NCBI RefSeq assembly: GCF_009928445.1
Contig: NZ_JAABNO010000008.1
Coordinates: 62,001-126,000 of the forward strand
Source of the DNA: Clostridium sp. C8-1-8
GTDB taxonomy: Bacteria; Bacillota; Clostridia; Clostridiales; Clostridiaceae
DNA: 64,000 bases
Direction: 5' to 3'
The notes under the pieces: generated by a model
What the model was told of the DNA's origin: nothing
The model's input: only the letters and a program-made list of their open reading frames with translations
Database searches by the model: none
In this document: one piece after another, positions 1 to 8,656 of the stretch
Layout of the letters: each line of letters opens with the position of its first letter
Position numbering within the stretch: the first letter of the stretch is position 1
Made by a program: the position numbers and the translations under genes

Positions 1-84
1 TGTTCTACAAATACTGGCTTCTTGCCACTATTGGGCATACATAAATTCATAGTTGAAATTGAATTCTTATATAATCTAAAGTGA
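1..84 (+). other. Possible 3' tail of an upstream coding sequence
   Basis: One frame is open from the first base to a TGA at 82-84, giving about 27 residues, and the first 40 bases are less AT-rich than the following spacer. This could be the end of a gene starting left of the window, ending ten bases before the PadR start. An 81-base open frame also occurs by chance, so the call is weak. Confidence 0.25.
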
Positions 85-93
85 GGTGTTACA

Positions 94-486
94 ATGTCAG
101 AAAACCGTAATAGAATTATAGCTCCTAGGAATGTTGTAAATATTAAACAAATATATATTTTTTACATATTAAAAGAATTAGCTAAAGGAAAAGAAGTCTT
201 TGGTAATAGAATCCTTGAAGATTTTAGAGAAGCATTTTCGAACAATAATCTACCTCTTCCAGTATCCTCTAGCACTATTTACGATACCTTATATGATTTA
301 GAAACTAGAGGATATGTGAAAAGTAAATGGGAAGGCGACGAATTTCTTAATAAGAGAAGCAAGAAGATATATTCTATAACCGATGCAGGAATACTTTATT
401 ATAATACTCATGTAGCAGATTATATCGACAACATAAAAAAAAGTAAAAGCTTACTTGATCAATTAATATATATGCTTCAGAGATAA
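94..486 (+). CDS. PadR-family transcriptional regulator
   Basis: A 130-residue protein with the winged-helix layout of PadR regulators. The recognition region carries SSSTIYDTLYDLETRGYV at about residues 58-75, followed by a basic wing and the TDAG segment typical of the family, then a short C-terminal helix that usually serves dimerisation. PadR proteins are cytoplasmic repressors, often of adjacent exporters or stress genes. Here the downstream gene is on the opposite strand, so the target may lie to the left of the window or may be this gene itself. The ATG at 94 is preceded by GTGAGGTG at a suitable distance. Family assignment is firm; the ligand and target are unknown. Confidence 0.85.
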   Translation: MSENRNRIIAPRNVVNIKQIYIFYILKELAKGKEVFGNRILEDFREAFSNNNLPLPVSSSTIYDTLYDLETRGYVKSKWEGDEFLNKRSKKIYSITDAGILYYNTHVADYIDNIKKSKSLLDQLIYMLQR

Positions 487-587
487 TTTTTTTGAGCTTT
501 ATTGTAATTTTTTAAATTTCAATAATATAACTATATTTAAAATCATTGTTTAAGTAATTTATTTAAACAAAAACAGAACTTAATATA

Positions 588-643
588 AACAAAACCATAC
601 ACAATATTGGGATTTGTACTCTCAATTAGTGTATGATTTTGTT
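588..643. terminator. Bidirectional terminator between convergent genes
   Basis: The arms AACAAAACCATACAC (588-602) and GTGTATGATTTTGTT (629-643) pair over 15 positions with one A-C mismatch and enclose a 26-base loop. A-rich and T-rich flanks allow it to stop both the PadR transcript and the convergent lipoprotein transcript. Confidence 0.7.
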
Positions 644-696
644 GTTATTGTGTATTATTTTATACCGTAAGTATGATTTTTAAGAGTGCTAAAACA

Positions 697-1575
697 TTAT
701 GGAGTATAGAAAATTTGTGTTGCCATAACCTTACCATTATATGCTGCTACTCCTATACCAATCTGAGTATAATTAGCATTTAATATATTAGCTCTATGTC
801 CAGGAGAATTCATCCAAGATTGAACTATCTTTTGACCGCTGGCAACATCTTCTACTCTTTGTCCTGAGAAACTCATTGTATATATGTTTTCACCAATATT
901 AGAGTATTTCCAGTTATTTTTATTAGCTATATCAGTTATATACCCGTTTACTGGTGATTTATGATCAAAGTAGTTTAGTCTAATCATTTCTTCACTCTTA
1001 CTTCTTGAGTATTTGAAGGCTGTACTGTTTATAGTTAGTGGTTTTAAACCATTCTTTTGTCTTTCTTCGTTTGTATATTTTAGAATATCAGCCTCAATAG
1101 TACTCATGTATTGTATACCCATATTGCTTTGATTGGTTTGTGCATTATTGGCTCCAGCAGTATTCTGATTGTTGCCATTGTTATTAGTACTGTTTGTGTT
1201 ATTTTGATTTCCAGAGGTATTATACTGTGAACTTCCACTACCTGAACCACTTGGAGGAACGGCCGAACTATTACCACCAGTACCTGAATTAGGAACCGGT
1301 TGGCCTGTTGCAGCTGGGTTTGGAGCTGTTTGTGTTTGAGGTGCTTTAGTTCCTGATTGATTATTACCTTGATTTGTAGTATTAGATCCATTATTACTTT
1401 GATTAGTAGTATTAGACCCAGTATTATTTTGGTCAGTAGTATTATTTTGGTCAGTAGTAGTATTATATCCATTATTATCAGTGTTCTTAGCAGTTGTATT
1501 CTTTTTATTAGCGCAACCAGTAACCATAAGTAATGCTGACAAGATACAGCTGAAAACTATTGCTTTTTTTCTCAT
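697..1575 (-). CDS. CAP/SCP-domain lipoprotein (YkwD-like)
   Basis: A 292-residue exported protein. The N-terminus is a lipoprotein signal peptide with lipobox MVTGC and Cys at about 21, so the mature protein should be anchored to the outer face of the membrane. Residues about 25-150 form a low-complexity linker rich in Asn, Thr, Gln, Ser and Gly with short tandem repeats. Residues about 160-292 form a CAP (SCP/PR-1) domain with the expected NEERQKNGLKPL start, a conserved GENI and the WMNSPGHRANIL motif with the metal-site histidine. Bacterial CAP proteins of this type are common on clostridial surfaces; their biochemical role is unsettled. The ATG follows AGGAGGTTGTTTT. It is a single gene convergent with PadR. 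Confidence 0.9.
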   Translation of the reverse strand: MRKKAIVFSCILSALLMVTGCANKKNTTAKNTDNNGYNTTTDQNNTTDQNNTGSNTTNQSNNGSNTTNQGNNQSGTKAPQTQTAPNPAATGQPVPNSGTGGNSSAVPPSGSGSGSSQYNTSGNQNNTNSTNNNGNNQNTAGANNAQTNQSNMGIQYMSTIEADILKYTNEERQKNGLKPLTINSTAFKYSRSKSEEMIRLNYFDHKSPVNGYITDIANKNNWKYSNIGENIYTMSFSGQRVEDVASGQKIVQSWMNSPGHRANILNANYTQIGIGVAAYNGKVMATQIFYTP

Positions 1576-1757
1576 AAAACAACCTCCTATTAGTATAATT
1601 ATTTTTCTTAAATATTTTGCCCATACAAAATTACTATATGTCTTATTATTTAAGGCACTATTAGGGAGTTATATATGTATTTTGAAATTTTTAGTTCGTT
1701 TTACATTATGACTTTTTATAATCCTGATGGTTGAATTTTCAAGAACATTATATAAAA

Positions 1758-2330
1758 TCATTTCTTTTTTAATATTTTAAACCTGCTAAGTATATTTAAA
1801 TAGTTGGATTTAACAATATAATTTTTTTCTTTTAACTTTAGGTATAGTACAATGAAAAAATCCATCACTATAATTAAAAGCATGAAAGGAACTATTGCTG
1901 GCAAAATAGATTTAAAAGTAAAAAATAATTTATTTATAAATGGCTCCATAATATATATGCACATTAGACTTAAACCCATCCAATATACTGAAAACTTTGC
2001 ACATACCAATCCTTTAAAATTCAAAGGTTCTTCTGAGTAATCCCAGTATATCTTGTTATAGAAGTTTTTTAGTATATGTCCAGTTATATACTCGATAAAT
2101 GTAGGTATTATAAGACAGATTATTAGCAATAAAATTAAGTGTCTATGAGCAAAGCTATTTAATAGTACCAAAAGTGTAAATGCAAAGCCGTACATTGGCT
2201 TATATGGTCCATTTAAAAAACCATCATTCTGAAATCTTCCTAATTTGTAGTAACAATATACATTTTCTACTATCCAACCTAAAAAAGAATAAATGATAAA
2301 AGTACCACCTAAAAAAATAAAAAAATTCAT
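1758..2330 (-). CDS. Integral membrane protein, CmpB-type putative ABC transporter subunit
   Basis: A 190-residue hydrophobic protein with about five predicted transmembrane segments. The N-terminal FLGWIVENVYCYYKLGRF and the NDGFLNGPYKPMYGF signature match the family annotated as putative ABC transporter type CmpB (PF06541). The WDYSEEPLNFKGLVC stretch in the second half is also typical. The function of this Firmicute family is not established and no ATPase gene is adjacent. The start has AAGGAAGG about eight bases upstream. The C-terminus is lysine-rich and probably cytoplasmic. Confidence 0.75.
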   Translation of the reverse strand: MNFFIFLGGTFIIYSFLGWIVENVYCYYKLGRFQNDGFLNGPYKPMYGFAFTLLVLLNSFAHRHLILLLIICLIIPTFIEYITGHILKNFYNKIYWDYSEEPLNFKGLVCAKFSVYWMGLSLMCIYIMEPFINKLFFTFKSILPAIVPFMLLIIVMDFFIVLYLKLKEKNYIVKSNYLNILSRFKILKKK

Positions 2331-2449
2331 AAACTTTACCTTCCTTCAGCTTTAATAACAACTATTATTGGCAAAATTTTATGAATTTATTTAATAATTT
2401 CTTTAAGTTTTTAATTTATTTTATAGTTTGATATTATTATTCAGCAGAT

Positions 2450-3277
2450 CTATACAACAAATTTTTCTATCACTTCACTTACGGCATCATTGTCATTATC
2501 TCTTATGGTAATATATTTTGCTACTGCTTTTACAGTTTCATGTGCATTAGAAACAGCAACACCAAGCCCTGCCCTCTTTATCATCTCAATATCATTTCCA
2601 TCATTGCCTATAGCAATACATTCATCTAGAGTATAACCATAATGCTTTGCCAAGGTCTCTAAGGAACTGCCCTTGCTCATACCTTTTTTAGTTATTTCAA
2701 TACCGGTTTTACCTGACATTACAACTTCCACATCAAAAATATCTTCCAGATACTTCTTTATAGCATCAATTTTTTCTGAATCTTCATCATATATTTCTAT
2801 TTTTGAAACCCTAGGTGTACAGTTAATTACATACTGCTTTAAATCACTTATAACCTCTGACTTTAGCCTGTATTCTTCTGGCAAAGACAAGTTATATTCG
2901 TTAAACTTTTCTGAAAAAGGATGTAGTCTTTCTGAATAAATAATGTCTTCACAAAAAACATTATAAAAAACTTCATTGAAATTTTCTCTAATATAACTGA
3001 TTATCTTTATAACTAAGCCATTAGCTATGGTTTCATGAGCTATTTCCTCATGATTGTGGTCAAGAATTATACTACCATTGCAAGCTATAACTGGCTGATT
3101 CTTAGGCATGTCCTTTATTATACAACCTAAAGCTGAAGGTATTCTACCTGATGATATTACAACTTTTACCCCCATATCAACAGCTTTTTTAACTGACTTA
3201 AGATTTCTTTCTGTTATGTTTCTTTCTTCATTTAAGAAAGTACCATCCATATCTATTGCTATCAACTTATACTTCAT
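2450..3277 (-). CDS. Cof-type HAD-IIB sugar-phosphate phosphatase
   Basis: A cytoplasmic HAD-superfamily hydrolase of about 275 residues. Motif I is intact (AIDMDGTFLN, nucleophile and acid/base Asp), as are motif II (VISSGR), the Lys-containing motif III region (KGSSLETLAKHYG) and motif IV (AIGNDGNDIEMIKRAG). The C2-type cap between them places it in the Cof/YidA-like group, which dephosphorylates sugar phosphates or flavin and pyridoxal phosphate derivatives. The exact substrate is unknown. I start at the ATG at 3275-3277, which follows TAGGAGTGATAAG. The longer reading frame to 3391 only translates a dispersed repeat. Confidence 0.88.
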   Translation of the reverse strand: MKYKLIAIDMDGTFLNEERNITERNLKSVKKAVDMGVKVVISSGRIPSALGCIIKDMPKNQPVIACNGSIILDHNHEEIAHETIANGLVIKIISYIRENFNEVFYNVFCEDIIYSERLHPFSEKFNEYNLSLPEEYRLKSEVISDLKQYVINCTPRVSKIEIYDEDSEKIDAIKKYLEDIFDVEVVMSGKTGIEITKKGMSKGSSLETLAKHYGYTLDECIAIGNDGNDIEMIKRAGLGVAVSNAHETVKAVAKYITIRDNDNDAVSEVIEKFVV

Positions 3278-3316
3278 CTTATCACTCCTAAAACTATTAT
3301 AATTATACTGACTTTT

Positions 3317-3375
3317 GGCTTTGTTAAAGTACCAAGTTGAAATTAAGTGGTCAGTGATCCCATGCTTAATTTCAA
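3317..3375 (-). repeat. Repeat C1: minimal copy of the C/D/E element
   Basis: The block TTGAAATTAAG...CTTAATTTCAA here is a short palindrome: the two ends of the 371-bp element at 49764-50134 brought together with almost nothing between them. It shares GTGGTCAGT and the flank GTTAAAGTAC with the other copies. It lies just upstream of the HAD gene and creates a false N-terminal extension in its reading frame. Confidence 0.7.
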
Positions 3376-3597
3376 CAATAATCTTAAACATAGCCTAACT
3401 TTTATAAACTTTGATAGTATTCTTTCATCTACCTTCATTATATTTAAACTTAGCAGATAAAAAAAGCGATTTTCATATTTAGAAAGTTAAGATTTTTGAT
3501 GATGAGGTTAAAAACATATGATATCTATAGACATACTTCTTTGGATGGGCACATCTTTATATACTTAAATAATTATATATAAAGATAATTTCAATAA

Positions 3598-3638
3598 TAA
3601 AAAATGAGCTGTCATTTTTTTAGCGACACCTCATTTTT
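3598..3638 (-). terminator. Terminator of the ABC/Nim operon
   Basis: AAAAATGAG pairs with CTCATTTTT, with an inner GTC/GAC pairing and a T-rich loop. It lies about 50 bases beyond the last gene of the minus-strand operon. The 3392-3690 gap otherwise holds repeat C1's flank and AT-rich sequence with a small hairpin near 3550-3582; I see no gene there. Confidence 0.65.
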
Positions 3639-3689
3639 GTATAAATTCTATCTTATTAAATTTATAGCAATTTATAATTTAGTATTATT

Positions 3690-4187
3690 CTATCTAATAA
3701 TGTACATAGTTATATAAGTACCTATTAAAGTTAGCGAAAATAATATATATTCAGCTGAACTCATAAAAGCATTGTATAACTTAAGTCCAACTACTGATAT
3801 TACAAAATTCAATAGTATAAGGAAAATACCTAGTTTAAAATCATGAAATAAAGCTTTATAGGTTATACTCTCATTTTTATAAAAAACATAAGATATGCTT
3901 AAAAAGAAATAAGCAAAATAAATAGCACAGCTACTCTTTTGTATTTCTTCTTGCTTTCTTGAAGTTAAACTCTTATAGATTAAATATCTTCTTTTCCCAT
4001 AAAGAAAAGAATAATAACTTTCAAAAAAACTATCAAAATTCTTTAAAGCTAATCCTAAAAGCAATGAAGCTGTAAGTAAAATTATAGCAGCTAATCTGCT
4101 TCCTATCATAGGTGTAAGAACCATACCAATTGCAAACATTATACTTACGATAATTGAGTTCTCCAGTATACCCTCAAATCGCTTCAC
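3690..4187 (-). CDS. Membrane protein of unknown function, last gene of ABC operon
   Basis: A 165-residue protein with four or five predicted transmembrane segments and a basic cytoplasmic stretch (YGKRRYLIYKSLTSRKQEE, residues about 64-82). I do not recognise a family. The GTG start at 4185-4187 has an excellent AGGAGGTATTTAA upstream. It follows the Nim-like gene by 22 bases and is followed by a terminator, so it is the last gene of a four-gene operon with the ABC ATPase and permease. A role in assembly or regulation of the transporter is possible but only inferred from position. Confidence 0.7.
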   Translation of the reverse strand: MKRFEGILENSIIVSIMFAIGMVLTPMIGSRLAAIILLTASLLLGLALKNFDSFFESYYSFLYGKRRYLIYKSLTSRKQEEIQKSSCAIYFAYFFLSISYVFYKNESITYKALFHDFKLGIFLILLNFVISVVGLKLYNAFMSSAEYILFSLTLIGTYITMYIIR

Positions 4188-4209
4188 TTAAATACCTCCT
4201 TATATTTTT

Positions 4210-4674
4210 CTATCTTCTAGCTTTGCCTGTAACTTTAGCAATATCAATTTCTATTACTCTTGTTCTATGTTTTGCTTTCTCTATATACAACTTTCCTTCT
4301 TCAAGAAAAGCTTTAGAATACTTCTCAATAATCTTAAATAATACTTTTTCTTTCACTTCTCCGCTTACCTCTGAAGCACGTCCATAAACAACTACACTTC
4401 TATATCGTGTACTAAACTTGTCAGGTAAAACCTCAGTATCAGATACTACACAAAATGACACCTTATTATTTTGACTTATATTATTTAACTTCTCCCCTTC
4501 AGTTGCACTGTGGAAATATATTTTATTGTCAATATATACATAGCTCAAAGGCACTATTGATGGATATCCATTATCTCCAATAGTTGATAACACCCCGAAT
4601 TCTCCTTTGTCCAATATTTCTTTTATCTCCATCTCTTCAATTTCTCTATCTTTTCTTCTCATTTCTTTAAACAT
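4210..4674 (-). CDS. Pyridoxamine 5'-phosphate oxidase-like (NimA-type) flavoprotein
   Basis: A 154-residue split-barrel protein. The N-terminal MRRKDREI, the FGVLSTIGDNGYPSIVPL strand pair and the YFHSATEGEKLNNI segment match the FMN-binding pyridoxamine phosphate oxidase-like group that includes the NimA 5-nitroimidazole reductases. Members usually bind FMN or heme and reduce small molecules; the substrate cannot be read from sequence. The ATG has AAAGGAGAATATT upstream. It lies 19 bases after the ABC permease and 22 before the next gene, so it is cotranscribed with the transporter. Confidence 0.85.
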   Translation of the reverse strand: MFKEMRRKDREIEEMEIKEILDKGEFGVLSTIGDNGYPSIVPLSYVYIDNKIYFHSATEGEKLNNISQNNKVSFCVVSDTEVLPDKFSTRYRSVVVYGRASEVSGEVKEKVLFKIIEKYSKAFLEEGKLYIEKAKHRTRVIEIDIAKVTGKARR

Positions 4675-4693
4675 AATATTCTCCTTTAGTAAA

Positions 4694-6304
4694 TTATTCT
4701 TTTAGCTTAAAAGTTTTTGGCGCCAGCTTATAAGTTAGTAAAATAGCAATTATAGTGTATAAAATAGTAACAACTAATACACCTACTGTAAAGTAAAAGG
4801 AACTTGTTTTAAAATTCAAACAAAAATAACTTATAAAGTAAATAATAGCATTTGAAATTTTATAAAAAGGACTTTTCATAGTTAATTCTGCAGTATAAGG
4901 CTGAAGAACATAATACATGAATAAATGATGTATGGAGAAAAAACAAGCTAAACACAAGATAGAAATAAAATACGGTATCATTGAAAACAAACGTCCAGAA
5001 GCGCCACACACTGAGATTACAACCATGATGGAAAGCATTAATACCACAGCAGGAATTGAGTTGAGTAGTATGATTTTTTTAACTCTATAATTAAAATTAT
5101 TCAAAATAGTCTTGCTTTCACGATAAAATCCATATCTTAAAAGACTTACATCGCAGTTATGGAACATCGCCTTACATACTCTCTCACCAGTTGACATAAT
5201 ATAAAGTACGAACACCATAACAGGCTGACTTTTATCTATATACTTCAATACTCCGCTTTTTTCGCCTGGAAATATTACTAGATATCCTAAAAAGAAAACT
5301 AAGATTGCTAAAATTATATAAACCCTAATTTTTATTGGATATATCATTATCTTTCTGTGTCTATAAAAGAATATGGAATTCAAATAATCATACCCTTGTT
5401 TTTTATTAAATCTGCTGGAATCTAAAAGCTCTTTGCCAACTCGCTTTTCATTTAGTTCAACATTAGAAAACTGCACTTTAACTTTTGCTGTTTCTGGATT
5501 AAAGATATTTTCTTTTATATAAACCTTCTTAGCAATTATCTTGTAATTTCTATATTTAAATACATATGCTACAGACAAAAAGGCTAAAATAAATATAACG
5601 CAAACTACTAACTGTTTAAATAAAATATGCTGAAAATTAAGAGATATATTAAGCAATGGTAACCCATAGGCTAAAGATAGTGAAATTAATATAATTAAAG
5701 TGCTAGTTACCTTTGTTTGTGCTAATACCTGCTTAGTTTTATTGTAGTAAATAAGCTGTAAAAATTCTCCTATATACTTTACAAATAAAATCTCAACTAA
5801 CAAAATTAAAGAATTAAAAAAAGAAAATTTAAATACAAGCCCAAATATAAACAGTGGAATTGTCATGTTTATTATACCTATAGTTTTTTCATAAATCATG
5901 TGACTTAATAAATACTCTTTTGCATCACATCTCATCAAGTTTATCATGTCATAGGCGTCTTTATTGGTAATGTCAAAAATAGAGCTTTTTATTACAGGTC
6001 CTATTATAAAACTTAGGAAAAAGTAAATATTCAAAAATACGCTGTAAAAATCACCTTTCTCTTTGGTTATAAGGTATGCTGGTAGAACTATCATGATTCC
6101 AATATATAATGCAGCTTTGAAGAATCCACCTATGAAATTCAGTATAGTATTTAACACTCCAAATAAAATTTTAATGTTAGTTTCTTTGTACAATCTATCA
6201 GGTATCTTTTTCCCAACTAGCGGAAGTCTCTTTAGAAAAAAAATAAATGAATTTGCATTTTGAGCAAAGGATACATTAAAGCTATTTTTAAAAGTTTTAA
6301 GCAT
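4694..6304 (-). CDS. ABC transporter permease, multi-spanning
   Basis: A protein of about 536 residues with roughly ten to twelve hydrophobic segments in two halves, separated by a charged cytoplasmic stretch at about residues 275-320. It overlaps the 3' end of the ATPase gene by eight bases, which is usual for a coupled transporter pair. I see no soluble binding-protein gene nearby, so an exporter is more likely than an importer. I start at the ATG at 6304, which is GGAGG-spaced, rather than the GTG one codon upstream. The transported substrate is unknown. Confidence 0.8.
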   Translation of the reverse strand: MLKTFKNSFNVSFAQNANSFIFFLKRLPLVGKKIPDRLYKETNIKILFGVLNTILNFIGGFFKAALYIGIMIVLPAYLITKEKGDFYSVFLNIYFFLSFIIGPVIKSSIFDITNKDAYDMINLMRCDAKEYLLSHMIYEKTIGIINMTIPLFIFGLVFKFSFFNSLILLVEILFVKYIGEFLQLIYYNKTKQVLAQTKVTSTLIILISLSLAYGLPLLNISLNFQHILFKQLVVCVIFILAFLSVAYVFKYRNYKIIAKKVYIKENIFNPETAKVKVQFSNVELNEKRVGKELLDSSRFNKKQGYDYLNSIFFYRHRKIMIYPIKIRVYIILAILVFFLGYLVIFPGEKSGVLKYIDKSQPVMVFVLYIMSTGERVCKAMFHNCDVSLLRYGFYRESKTILNNFNYRVKKIILLNSIPAVVLMLSIMVVISVCGASGRLFSMIPYFISILCLACFFSIHHLFMYYVLQPYTAELTMKSPFYKISNAIIYFISYFCLNFKTSSFYFTVGVLVVTILYTIIAILLTYKLAPKTFKLKE

Positions 6305-7007
6305 CACTATCCTCCTTTAAGATTTCCATAATCTTATCTTCAAAGTCATCACTCTTAAGAACCTCATTACTTATTTCTTCAAGGACTCCGTTATTTAAAA
6401 TTACAATTTCATCGCATAAATCTGTGGCTAACTGTAGTATATGAGTAGAAAAAATCAATATATGCTCACTCTTTATATGCTTTAGAAGATTTTTTATCTG
6501 CAGAGCAACTACTACATCTAACGAAGTTAAAGGTTCATCTAAAAGAATTATTGGTGGTCTTGTAATCAGAAAGCAAATCATTTGAATTTTATTTTTCATG
6601 CCATGAGAATATCCTTTTATAAGCCTATGCATATCCTCTTCCTCAATTTTTATCATATCAAAGTACTCTTCAATAGTTAGAAGATTTGATATCTTTTCCT
6701 TATTTATATCTATATAAAATTTCAAAAATTCATATCCAGTTAGAAACTCTGGAAGTATTGGCTGAGAAAATACAAAACCTACCTTAGAATAATCTATTGT
6801 AGTTTCTCTATTGTCCTCATCAAGTAACATAACTTGCCCCTTATCGCATTCCATTTCACCACTTATACAGTTAAACAAAGTGGTTTTACCAGCTCCATTA
6901 CGGCCAAGTAATCCATATATCTTGCCCTTTTCAAAAGTAAAAGAAGCATCCTTTAAAACCTTTTTTTCACCAAAGGCTTTTTCAATTTCTTTTAATACTA
7001 ATCTCAT
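6297..7007 (-). CDS. ABC transporter ATP-binding protein
   Basis: About 236 residues with a complete nucleotide-binding domain: Walker A GRNGAGKTT at about 36-44, a Q-loop near VGFVFSQP, a signature-like region YSHGMKNKIQ replacing the canonical LSGGQ, Walker B IILLDEPLTSLD, and the switch histidine in IFSTHI. The SHGM form of the signature is common in exporter-type ABC-2 ATPases. It heads a four-gene operon with the permease, the Nim-like flavoprotein and a membrane protein. GGAGG lies seven bases before the ATG at 7007. Confidence 0.92.
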   Translation of the reverse strand: MRLVLKEIEKAFGEKKVLKDASFTFEKGKIYGLLGRNGAGKTTLFNCISGEMECDKGQVMLLDEDNRETTIDYSKVGFVFSQPILPEFLTGYEFLKFYIDINKEKISNLLTIEEYFDMIKIEEEDMHRLIKGYSHGMKNKIQMICFLITRPPIILLDEPLTSLDVVVALQIKNLLKHIKSEHILIFSTHILQLATDLCDEIVILNNGVLEEISNEVLKSDDFEDKIMEILKEDSDA

Positions 7008-7124
7008 CACTTTTCCTCCAAATAATTACTAGTAGTTTTAAATTTATAGTATGTTTAAAAATATGTAGCAAGATGGCTTTTTAATGGGGCTACGAGTGTA
7101 ACTTAATTCTAGCCTATTTTTTTC

Positions 7125-7829
7125 TTAGAGATCAAATAGGCTTTTTATAACCTTATGTCTTTTACAGGTAACTTTATTATATACATAGCTTTTTTTATCT
7201 CTACAAAGTAGTAAAGATTCTATGCCAAGTTTTTTTGCACCATCACAATTATTTATATTATCATCTATAAAAATACACTGCTCAGCTTCAAAATTAAGTT
7301 CATTAATTGCTGATTTATACATAAGTTCATTTGGCTTTGTTACTCCTAGTTTAGAGGATATTATAAACGATGAGAAGTATTTTCTTAGCCCAGCATGTAC
7401 AAAAACATTTTCTAGTGATGGCCATGCATCAGAAACTATTGCTAATTTATAATTTTCACTTAATTTAGGAATGACTTCTTTTGCATCCTCAAAAAAAGTA
7501 TATTTTTCATAGTTGTATACCAAATCTTTTGCTAATGCCTCAATAGCGCTAACTGTCAAATTTAACTCCTTAAGTTCATTAGAAAAAATTCGATAAAATT
7601 CATAGAAATGATTATACTCATCATGTTCAGTTTTTATAAAATCTTGTTTTATTATATACTCTTGAGCCTTACTAAATCCATTGTTAATTTTATTTTTATC
7701 AATCTTTTTATACTTTTCTAAATCTACATATTTAAAGAAATTATTGGTTATAAACCAATGCCCTATTTTAGGATAATTCAATACTCTACCAGAATCTAAT
7801 AAAACTGCTTTAATATGTTTATTTATCAT
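7125..7829 (-). CDS. HAD-superfamily hydrolase-like protein with altered motif I
   Basis: A 234-residue HAD subfamily IA protein with a helical cap between motif I and motif II. Motif I reads LLDSGRVLN, so the nucleophile Asp is present but the second Asp of DxDxT is Gly. Motif II (IVSDAWPS), the motif III Lys (SKLGVTKP) and motif IV (CIFIDDNINNCDGAKKLG) are present. Loss of the acid/base Asp often goes with lost or changed phosphatase activity, so I avoid a specific reaction. The ATG follows AAGGGAGAAGATA. It stands alone, divergent from the P-loop protein at 8013. Confidence 0.75.
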   Translation of the reverse strand: MINKHIKAVLLDSGRVLNYPKIGHWFITNNFFKYVDLEKYKKIDKNKINNGFSKAQEYIIKQDFIKTEHDEYNHFYEFYRIFSNELKELNLTVSAIEALAKDLVYNYEKYTFFEDAKEVIPKLSENYKLAIVSDAWPSLENVFVHAGLRKYFSSFIISSKLGVTKPNELMYKSAINELNFEAEQCIFIDDNINNCDGAKKLGIESLLLCRDKKSYVYNKVTCKRHKVIKSLFDL

Positions 7830-8012
7830 TATCTTCTCCCTTTAATAGCAATGATTGGAATAAATTAGCTTTATTATAATACATTTATCCATAGCTTGGA
7901 ATTATGATTTGTAATTTTAATAAAAAATTTATTTAGTGTTCTGTGATATATGTGATATAATTAACAATGTTATTGTGATAAATTACAAAAAACAAGTAAG
8001 GAAGGCGATCTA

Positions 8013-8573
8013 ATGAAGAAATATTTAATGTTAATAGGCTCTCCACCAGCATGTGGAAAGACTTTCGTATCTACAGAAATAGCTAAGCAGCTTCCAAACC
8101 CAGTATACTTGGACAAGGATACAATAATTCCTTTATCAAAAATGGTGTATAGAGCAGCAAATGAACCTTATAATAGAGACTCAGCATTTTTCAAAGAATA
8201 TGTAAGAAATGCTGAATATGAAGCAATCATGGATGTAGCTTTTGAATCTTTACAATTTAATTCTCACGTAATGGTTAATGCTCCATTTGCCAAAGAATTT
8301 AGAGATGAAACTTATATTAGCCGACTTAAGGACAAGCTAAAAGCTTATAACGCAGAATTAGTACAAGTTTGGGTACACTGTGACATTGAGGTATGCCATA
8401 AAAGAATGATAGATAGAAATTCTGAAAGAGATACTTGGAAGCTTAATAACTGGCAAGAATACGTTACAGGCCAAGACTTCTCCACTCCTAATGGTGAAGA
8501 AATACATATTATAGATAATTCTGGTTCAGAATCAGTAAAAAATGACATAGACAAATTAATAAGGATATTATAG
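8013..8573 (+). CDS. P-loop ATP-binding protein, small-molecule-kinase-like
   Basis: A 186-residue cytoplasmic protein starting with a Walker A motif, GSPPACGKT, at residues about 8-16. The YLDKDTIIP segment and the VQVWVHCDIEVCHKRMIDRN segment resemble the substrate-binding Asp and the lid arginines of zeta-toxin and gluconate- or chloramphenicol-kinase-like AAA_33 proteins. The ATG follows AAGGAAGGCGATCTA. It is a single gene with its own terminator immediately after the stop. The substrate is unknown; I see no antitoxin gene next to it, so I do not call it a toxin. Confidence 0.75.
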   Translation: MKKYLMLIGSPPACGKTFVSTEIAKQLPNPVYLDKDTIIPLSKMVYRAANEPYNRDSAFFKEYVRNAEYEAIMDVAFESLQFNSHVMVNAPFAKEFRDETYISRLKDKLKAYNAELVQVWVHCDIEVCHKRMIDRNSERDTWKLNNWQEYVTGQDFSTPNGEEIHIIDNSGSESVKNDIDKLIRIL

Positions 8574-8598
8574 GGCGTTCCTATAATATCTTTATTAA
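8556..8598 (+). terminator. Terminator overlapping the stop of the P-loop gene
   Basis: TTAATAAGGATATTATAGG pairs with CCTATAATATCTTTATTAA around a GCGTT loop. The left arm contains the last codons and stop codon. A T-rich stretch follows. Confidence 0.75.
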
Positions 8599-8656
8599 TT
8601 TTACGTCTATCTAACACTTTAAAACATATTACTTGTTATATTTTAAAGTTCAAATA

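Noticed and set aside
3278-3391. 38-residue N-terminal extension of the Cof-type HAD protein
   Set aside because: It is the translation of repeat C1. The ATG at 3277 has a good ribosome binding site and begins the conserved fold.
3520-3570. Possible 16-residue peptide MISIDILLWMGTSLYT
   Set aside because: The length is too short to judge; the preceding GATGAGG is only a fair ribosome site and no partner genes are present.
8013-8573. Zeta-toxin of a toxin-antitoxin pair
   Set aside because: P-loop and lid resemble zeta-type kinases, but no antitoxin gene is next to it and the protein is small; a generic kinase-like call is safer.
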